A DNA stretch of 64,000 nt from JBBSBL01 sp046330255 (GTDB lineage Bacteria; Actinomycetota; Thermoleophilia; Solirubrobacterales; Solirubrobacteraceae). Numbering within the stretch: position 1 is the first letter of the stretch; every line of letters starts with the position of its first letter. The notes below the pieces were generated by a model. It did no database searches, had not been told where the DNA came from, and saw only the letters and a program-made list of their open reading frames with translations. A program made the translations under genes and the position numbers. Location: positions 186,001-250,000 of the forward strand of contig JAXLTC010000001.1 in assembly GCA_046330255.1 (NCBI GenBank), given 5' to 3'. This document shows positions 59,258-64,000 of the stretch, one piece after another.

Positions 59258-59710
59258 ATGCCGGCATCGCCGGCCCTCAACCCTCACGGCCGTGGCGGGA
59301 CGGTCCTCTTCGAGGTCCCGTTCACCGCTCCGGCGGGCGAGTTCGCGCTTGCGCGCCTCGCCCACGTGCTCGACGTCTGGACGCACACCCAATCGAAGAC
59401 ACGTCCCGACCCCAACAGCCCGGGCGTCGTCCGACTCGACCGTCACTCGGGCGTCTTCCTCGAGCGCGGAGACGACGACGGCCGCTGGCTCCTGCAGGGC
59501 CGGACGTGGGGCGACCCCTCTCCGCGAACCGTTCACGAATGGCACCTGCTCGCGGCCCAGGCCGCCCGCCAGGTCGACCCCCGGGTTGCGCTGCCCGAGC
59601 GCCTGTCCGCCGCGGGGCCCACGACGACCGACCGCCCGCTGGGGGAGGCCGCCAACAAGCATCTGACGGGGTTCCGCCGGCGGCTCGTGGGACTGCCGCG
59701 GCTGCCCTAG
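59258..59710 (+). CDS. Hypothetical protein
   Basis: A 150-residue protein of no recognised family. The first two thirds are mixed beta-strand (TVLFEVPFTAPAGEFALARLAHVLDVW; GVVRLDRHSGVFLERGDDDGRWLLQGRTWG) followed by a helical tail (VHEWHLLAAQAARQV). A GGGAGGT site precedes the ATG. The strong palindrome just upstream suggests tight regulation. Confidence 0.6.
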   Translation: MPASPALNPHGRGGTVLFEVPFTAPAGEFALARLAHVLDVWTHTQSKTRPDPNSPGVVRLDRHSGVFLERGDDDGRWLLQGRTWGDPSPRTVHEWHLLAAQAARQVDPRVALPERLSAAGPTTTDRPLGEAANKHLTGFRRRLVGLPRLP

Positions 59711-59720
59711 CCGGGCTGCC

Positions 59721-60614
59721 CTACGGGCAAAGCGCGCCCCGCTCCTCGAGGCCGCGCAGCAGCAGGTGGAAGTATACCATCCCCGCGTGCGGCCTCCAGC
59801 GCGCCAGCGCGGCGTCCGGGTCGTCGTCGAGGCCCGAGTCCCGCAGCAGCCCGCGCAGGCCGTTGAGCGCGCCGACGTCCGTCGAGGGGAACACGTGCAG
59901 CCGGCCGAGCCCGCGCAGCAGTACGTACTCGGCGCTCCAGCGTCCGATCCCGGGCCGTCGCACGAGCGCCTCGACCGCCCGCGCGTCGTCGAGCGGCTCG
60001 AACCGGTTCAGGTCGAGCTCGCCCTCGGCGGCGGCGCGCGCCAGTGCGAGCACCGTGCGCGCCTTCCGGTGACTGAGCCCGAGCTCGCGCAGCGTCCGCT
60101 CCGGCAGCTCAAGGACACCCTGCGGGGCGGGGAAGCACGACGGTCCGCCGGTCGGCGGCGCCGCCCGCTCCACCAGACGGCCGAGCACGGTCAGCCCGGC
60201 GGCGAGCGAGAGCTGCTGGCAGGCGACGGCGTTCAGCAGGCATTCGAACAGCGTCGGGAAGCGCGGCGGCTTCAGGCCCCTGTAGCGTCGCGCCAGTGGC
60301 CCGAGGACGCCGTCCGCGGCGGCGGCCGCGTAGAAGCCCGAGAGGTCGACCTCGAGTCCCAGCAATCTGGTCAGCGCGTCGGCGACGGCCGCGGTTCGGG
60401 CCCGCGCCGGACGGGCGCCGGTGAGCGCGACGTCGAGGCGCGGATCGTCGGGGCCTCCGGCCTGCTCGACGGCGATCTCGACCGGCCGGCCCTCCACCAG
60501 CAGCGCGCGCCGGTAGGTGCGCCCGTCCCAGCGGTCGATCGGGTTCTGCGTGCGGCGGCGCAGCGCCCACGCGGTCAGGTCGAGCCGGAACGGCGGCCGC
60601 GGATGGAGCCGCAC
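59721..60614 (-). CDS. DNA-3-methyladenine glycosylase II (AlkA-type)
   Basis: A 297-residue HhH-GPD base-excision enzyme. The N-terminal beta domain (FRLDLTAWALRRRTQNPIDRWDG) is followed by the HhH-GPD fold with LLNAVACQQLSLAAG and LVRRPGIGRWSAEYVLLRGLGRLHVFPSTDVG, whose Asp is the catalytic residue. GTG at 60614 is chosen as the nearest start; the frame extends upstream. It removes alkylated bases from DNA. Confidence 0.85.
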   Translation of the reverse strand: MRLHPRPPFRLDLTAWALRRRTQNPIDRWDGRTYRRALLVEGRPVEIAVEQAGGPDDPRLDVALTGARPARARTAAVADALTRLLGLEVDLSGFYAAAAADGVLGPLARRYRGLKPPRFPTLFECLLNAVACQQLSLAAGLTVLGRLVERAAPPTGGPSCFPAPQGVLELPERTLRELGLSHRKARTVLALARAAAEGELDLNRFEPLDDARAVEALVRRPGIGRWSAEYVLLRGLGRLHVFPSTDVGALNGLRGLLRDSGLDDDPDAALARWRPHAGMVYFHLLLRGLEERGALCP

Positions 60615-60624
60615 GGCGGCGTTC

Positions 60625-61056
60625 TCAGGCGACGGCCTGCAGCCGCGAGCCGATCCGGTCGAGCGAGGCGGCCTCGAGCGACTGCTCGAGATAGGGGAAC
60701 AGCTCACGCTCCTCGAACTGCACGTGCTCGCGGAGCCGGGCCCCCAGCGAGCGCACGCGCTCGGGACTCGCCGACGCGGGATTCGCGCCGAGCCGCCGCG
60801 CCTCTTCGCGCAGGTGGCGGTGGTCGGCGCGGGCACGCTCGGCCAGCCGCCGGCCTCGCTCTCCCGCCGGGAGCTCCGGCAGGAGAACGGATTCCTCGAG
60901 CGCGAAGTGCCGCGTCTCGTGCTCGAGCATGAAGTCCGCGAAGAGCATCGCCGACGAGCGAGCCGTGGGCGGGGTGGCGCGCGTCAGCGCCATCGCGATC
61001 ACCAGCGCGTGGTGGTGATCGCGCGACAGCGGCGCGAGTGCGCGCCGCCGCCTCAC
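60625..61056 (-). CDS. Hemerythrin-domain protein
   Basis: A 143-residue four-helix hemerythrin-like protein (SRDHHHALVIAMAL; FMLEHETRHFALEESVLLPEL; ADHRHLREEARRL; LREHVQFEERELFPYLEQSL). The His and Glu pattern (HHHA; HETRHFALEES; HRHL; HVQFEERELF) fits a di-iron site for O2 or NO. GTG start in a GTGA overlap with the upstream hemerythrin gene. Confidence 0.83.
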   Translation of the reverse strand: MRRRRALAPLSRDHHHALVIAMALTRATPPTARSSAMLFADFMLEHETRHFALEESVLLPELPAGERGRRLAERARADHRHLREEARRLGANPASASPERVRSLGARLREHVQFEERELFPYLEQSLEAASLDRIGSRLQAVA

Positions 61057-61550
61057 GCGCGATCGCGTGTCGCTGCCCGCGAGCCGGCTTCCGCGCACAC
61101 CCACCCGTCGGGAAGGCGCCCCGACTCGAGGAACGCCCGCAGGCCGGCACCCCCCGGAGCGCCGGCGGCCTCGTCCGCCTGCGGGTAGACGATGGCCTCC
61201 TCCTTGCTGTTGTGCCGCTCGAGCTGTACGAGCAGCAGGCTGCACGTCCGGGCGTTCGGATCGCCGGCCGGGTTCGCGCGCAGCTGCTCCTCGAGCAGGT
61301 CGAGCGTGTCCCAGATCTCTCCGTGCTCGCGGAGCATCACGAAGATGGGCGCCACCAGGCCGGCCTCCCGCAGCGGCGGGAACAGGTGCTCCTCCTCGAG
61401 GAAGATGTGCCGGCGCAGCGCCTCGACGGCGCTCGCCAGCGGCTCGATGTCGACGCGCCCTTCGGCGCGCCCGGCGAGAAAGGACTCGATCCCCCTGTCG
61501 ATCTCACGGTGCTCGCGCTCCAGCGCGGCGGCAAGCATTTCGGTGTTCAT
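61053..61550 (-). CDS. Hemerythrin-domain protein
   Basis: A 165-residue hemerythrin-like protein (LEREHREIDRGIESFL; LRRHIFLEEEHLFPPLREAG; LREHGEIWDTLDLLE; LERHNSKEEAIVYPQAD), with all the usual iron-ligand His/Glu positions. It is divergent from the cupredoxin gene, with a palindrome between them. Such pairs are often under NO or O2-stress control. Confidence 0.85.
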   Translation of the reverse strand: MNTEMLAAALEREHREIDRGIESFLAGRAEGRVDIEPLASAVEALRRHIFLEEEHLFPPLREAGLVAPIFVMLREHGEIWDTLDLLEEQLRANPAGDPNARTCSLLLVQLERHNSKEEAIVYPQADEAAGAPGGAGLRAFLESGRLPDGWVCAEAGSRAATRDRA

Positions 61551-61599
61551 CCGGGCGAGCTCCTCGGAGGGGCGGTGGTCCGACGGCGGGCAAGAGTTT

Positions 61600-61614
61600 A
61601 CATCGTCTCGATGT
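61600..61614. promoter_or_regulatory. Palindrome ACATCG-tct-CGATGT between hemerythrin and cupredoxin genes
   Basis: A perfect 6-bp inverted repeat set 49 nt upstream of the hemerythrin start and 39 nt upstream of the cupredoxin start. Its half-sites (ACATC/GATGT) match those of the MerR operator at 38014-38043. Probable shared or similar operator. Confidence 0.5.
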
Positions 61615-61653
61615 GAGAAAGCACCTGCCGGGCTCCGCATGTAGGGTCCGCGC

Positions 61654-62097
61654 ATGATCCTCCGCCGATGCCTCCCGGCGGCCGCACTCTGCGCCGTCGC
61701 CACCCTCCTCCCCGCCCTTCCCGCCGCCGCGCAGCCCCTCGACGCCCGCCCGGCGTCGCAGGCCGTATCGGTGCGCGCGAGGCTCGTCGAGTGGGCGATC
61801 CGCCGCGCGCCGGCGGTCGTACCCTCCGGCCGGGTGCGGTTCGTGGCCCGCAACGCCGGCGTGTCCCGGCACGAACTGGTCGTGATCAAGACGCGGCGCC
61901 GCGCGAACGCGCTCGGGAGGGGACTGACCGTGCCGGAGCGCGGCGCGCGCGGCGAGATCGAGGAGTTCGGGCCCGGGCGCACCAGGTCGATGACGCTGCG
62001 CCTCGCGCCGGGGCACTACGCCCTGATCTGCAACCTGCCCGGCCACTACAGGGCGGGCATGCGCGCCGACCTCTGGGTCGACACGCCGCGCGGGTAG
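61654..62097 (+). CDS. Secreted cupredoxin (type 1 copper protein)
   Basis: A 147-residue protein with a signal peptide (RRCLPAAALCAVATLLPALPAAAQ). The type 1 copper ligands are visible: His in VSRHELVVI, and Cys, His and Met in ALICNLPGHYRAGMRADLWV. It would carry electrons or buffer copper outside the membrane. It is divergent from the hemerythrins. Confidence 0.87.
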   Translation: MILRRCLPAAALCAVATLLPALPAAAQPLDARPASQAVSVRARLVEWAIRRAPAVVPSGRVRFVARNAGVSRHELVVIKTRRRANALGRGLTVPERGARGEIEEFGPGRTRSMTLRLAPGHYALICNLPGHYRAGMRADLWVDTPRG

Positions 62098-62196
62098 CCG
62101 GCGCGCCCGGTCGCGGCGCGGCCGGAGGGGCAACCGAGCCGAAGCCGTAGTTAGTGCGGACGGCCCGCCCGTCCTCGCCGGGTAGCGTCGCGCGCG

Positions 62197-62637
62197 ATGA
62201 GCCCGCAGCGCGCCGAGTCGATCGTGCGCACGACGATGTGGGTCCTGGCGGCCACGTTCGCGGTCGTCGGCATCCTGTTCATCGCCACCCCGGCCGGGGT
62301 AGTCGGGCGGGTGGACGACGTCGGCGACTGGCTGGGCGGCTTCTCGCCCGCGCCGGGGACCGGCGTGAGGCTGTGGCTGGCGCTCGGCTTCGCCTACATG
62401 ACCGTGATCACGGGGATCGCGCTGCTGGTCGCGAGCGACGTGGCGCGCTACCGCCACGTGCTGCTCGCGCTCGCCGCGGGCAAGGCGGCCTCCTCGCTTG
62501 CGGCCGGCTTCTACTTCGCCTTCGACCACCACGTCTTCATCTACCTCGTGAACTTCGTCGTCGACGGCACGCTGGTGGCGATCGTGCTCTGGTGCTGGTC
62601 GCTCGCCGGGCGCGTCGAACCGCGCACGCCGGGCTGA
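62197..62637 (+). CDS. Hypothetical membrane protein
   Basis: A 146-residue integral membrane protein with about four helices (TMWVLAATFAVVGILFIATP; LWLALGFAYMTVITGIALLVA; HVLLALAAGKAASSLAAGFYF; IYLVNFVVDGTLVAIVLWCW) and an HH pair near residue 110. No named family. ATG at 62197. Its stop is directly followed by AAGGAG, serving the next gene. Confidence 0.72.
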   Translation: MSPQRAESIVRTTMWVLAATFAVVGILFIATPAGVVGRVDDVGDWLGGFSPAPGTGVRLWLALGFAYMTVITGIALLVASDVARYRHVLLALAAGKAASSLAAGFYFAFDHHVFIYLVNFVVDGTLVAIVLWCWSLAGRVEPRTPG

Positions 62638-62652
62638 AGGAGCGCCCCCGGC

Positions 62653-64000
62653 CTGCGGGCGCGCGAGGCGGAGATCCTGCGCGCGTTCGCGCAGGCGCAG
62701 GTGCCGGCCGGGCGGGCGCTCCCGGGCGCCGAGGTCGACGGCGGCGTAGATGTGATCGGGCCGGCCCAGAAGGTGCTCGCCGCCGCTCCCCCGCGCACGC
62801 TGCTGGCCGCACGCGCAGGCCTGCGCGTGCTCCAGTGGACCTCGTTCCCGCGCCGCTTCACGAGCCTCTCGCTCGAGCGCCGCATCGAGCACCTCGGTCG
62901 CCTCGAGGGCGGGCGCTTCGCCGCGCTGCGCGACCTCCTACTGCTGTGCAAGACGATCACGGCCGTCTCCTATGCGCGCGACCCGGCGGTGCTCGAGGCG
63001 CTTGGCGCGCGCGGCGGCTGCGAGCCCGCGCGTGCCGGCCTCGAGCGCGACGCCGGCCGCCCGCCGCCACTCGATCCGGCGGCGATGGCGGCCCCGCAGG
63101 ACGTCGAGCGCTGCGACGCGGTGATCGTCGGCTCAGGCGCCGGCGGCGCCTCGGCGGCCCGCGCGCTCGCCGAGGCCGGGCTCGACGTGATCGTGGTCGA
63201 GCAGGGCGACTACCGCGACGCCGCCGGCTATCCGGAGGACCCCGTCGATGCGCTGACGCTGCTCTACCGCGACGCGGGGCTGACGATCTGCGAGGGCCGA
63301 CCCGCGATCCCCGTTCCGGTCGGCCGCTGCGTGGGCGGCACCACGGTCGTCAACTCCGGGACCTGCCTGCGCCCGCCGCGCGAGGTGCTGGACCGCTGGC
63401 GCGAGGAGCACGGCATCGCCTGGGCGGCCGATCTGGACGGCCACCTCGACGCCGTCGAGCGGGCGCTCGGCGTCACCGACGTCGAGCTCGCGAGCGCAGG
63501 ACGCAACGCGGAGCTCTGCCACGCTGGCGCGCAGGCGATCGGCGCCGCGAACGGCCCGGTGCGGCGCAACGCGCCGGTGCTGCGGCGCTGCGGTACGTGC
63601 CCCAGCGGCTGCCGCATCGACGCCAAGCGCGCGATGCACGTCGGCGAGCTGCCGCGCGCGGTGCAGGCGGGCGCGCGGCTGCGCGCGAACGCGCAGGTCC
63701 ACGAGGTGCTGGTCCGCCACGGACGCGCCGCGGGCGTCGACTGCCGGCTGGCGGGGGGCGGGCGCTACGAGGTCCGCGCCCCGCTCGTGGTCCTCGCCGC
63801 GGGGGCGCTCGGCACGCCCGAGCTGCTCCTGCGCCAGGGGATCGCGAACGGCTCGGGCGCCGTCGGCCGCCACCTGCGTATCCATCCCGCCTGCTGGGTC
63901 GGCGCGCGCTTCGACGATCCGGTTCGCGGGTGGGACGGGGTCATGCAGAGCTGGAAGGTCGACGAGTGGCAGGATCGCGGCCTGTTCCTGGAGGCCACGT
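62653..64000 (+). CDS. GMC-type FAD-dependent oxidoreductase, N-terminal part
   Basis: An open frame runs to the window end. The N-terminal region (LRAREAEILRAFAQAQVPAG and LLLLCKTITAVSYARDP) resembles the helical leader of actinobacterial GMC oxidoreductases. The FAD site is DAVIVGSGAGGASAARALAEAGLDVIVVEQGD near residue 160, followed by GRCVGGTTVVNSGTCLRPP and a CGTCPSGCRIDAKRAMHV cysteine motif. The start is unclear: no ATG, GTG or TTG fits before the GTG at 62701, but a CTG at 62653 has AAGGAG 10 nt upstream and matches the expected N-terminus. Substrate (sterol, alcohol or sugar) unknown. Confidence 0.8.
   Translation, partial: MRAREAEILRAFAQAQVPAGRALPGAEVDGGVDVIGPAQKVLAAAPPRTLLAARAGLRVLQWTSFPRRFTSLSLERRIEHLGRLEGGRFAALRDLLLLCKTITAVSYARDPAVLEALGARGGCEPARAGLERDAGRPPPLDPAAMAAPQDVERCDAVIVGSGAGGASAARALAEAGLDVIVVEQGDYRDAAGYPEDPVDALTLLYRDAGLTICEGRPAIPVPVGRCVGGTTVVNSGTCLRPPREVLDRWREEHGIAWAADLDGHLDAVERALGVTDVELASAGRNAELCHAGAQAIGAANGPVRRNAPVLRRCGTCPSGCRIDAKRAMHVGELPRAVQAGARLRANAQVHEVLVRHGRAAGVDCRLAGGGRYEVRAPLVVLAAGALGTPELLLRQGIANGSGAVGRHLRIHPACWVGARFDDPVRGWDGVMQSWKVDEWQDRGLFLEAT

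Noticed and set aside
1..64000. CRISPR arrays, rRNA and tRNA genes
   Set aside because: Reading the window showed no regularly spaced repeats or recognisable tRNA/rRNA sequence; a covariance-model search would be decisive.

Overview
The window comes from a very GC-rich, high-coding-density genome with many GTG starts and ATGA, GTGA or TGATG gene junctions. The housekeeping run priA-def-fmt-rsmB-zinc ribbon-rpe, together with many acyl-CoA dehydrogenases, a WS/DGAT-type acyltransferase and SCP2/DUF35 proteins, suggests a soil actinobacterium of the Thermoleophilia/Solirubrobacterales type. That placement is inference from gene content, not from a marker gene. No rRNA, tRNA, CRISPR array or intact mobile element was seen.

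Layout. 1-1171 holds the start of ribE and all of ribD. 1283-4321 is a cell-surface glycan operon: glycosyltransferase, methyltransferase and flippase. 4595-7899 is a MacB/FtsX-type ABC exporter. 7914-13984 is the housekeeping block rpe, zinc ribbon, rsmB, fmt, def, priA, with a divergent gene for an unusual HTH-plus-membrane protein (14038-14829). 14842-21241 encodes an acetone-carboxylase-like enzyme, whose alpha and gamma subunits are fused, with a PucR-type regulator. 21439-24912 encodes a heme-copper oxidase-like complex (CuA subunit II, subunit I, two cytochromes c); subunit I has Asn where the active-site Tyr should be. 24923-27833 is a NarL-type two-component system with an orphan regulator and a hypothetical gene.

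27900-33281 contains a dispersed palindromic repeat, a chimeric glycoside hydrolase/methyltransferase frame, and a module (two acyl-CoA dehydrogenases, DUF6285, APH-type kinase) resembling the 4-hydroxyacyl-CoA (levulinate, LvaABC/ACAD11) pathway. 33404-40288 has a PEP synthase-like enzyme, a wax ester synthase-like acyltransferase, a MerR regulator with a clear operator, an SCP2 protein and a secreted carboxylesterase. 40343-51970 is a 14-gene minus-strand operon, with gaps of at most 3 nt, for degradation of an unknown CoA-linked substrate; it includes two thiolase-fold proteins without canonical catalytic residues and two DUF35 partners, which points to retro-aldol chain shortening.

52078-54765 holds a membrane protein, a secreted EEP phosphoesterase and a beta-propeller protein. 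54926-64000 is a redox/stress region: an AhbC/AhbD-like radical SAM pair, sulfide:quinone oxidoreductase, YceI, an AlkA glycosylase, two hemerythrins, a secreted cupredoxin, a membrane protein and a GMC oxidoreductase cut by the window end.

The most unusual items are the Tyr-less heme-copper subunit I, the alpha-gamma fused carboxylase whose gamma domain has lost its cysteines, the 14-gene catabolic operon, the LvaABC-like module, and several AT-rich palindromic operators.
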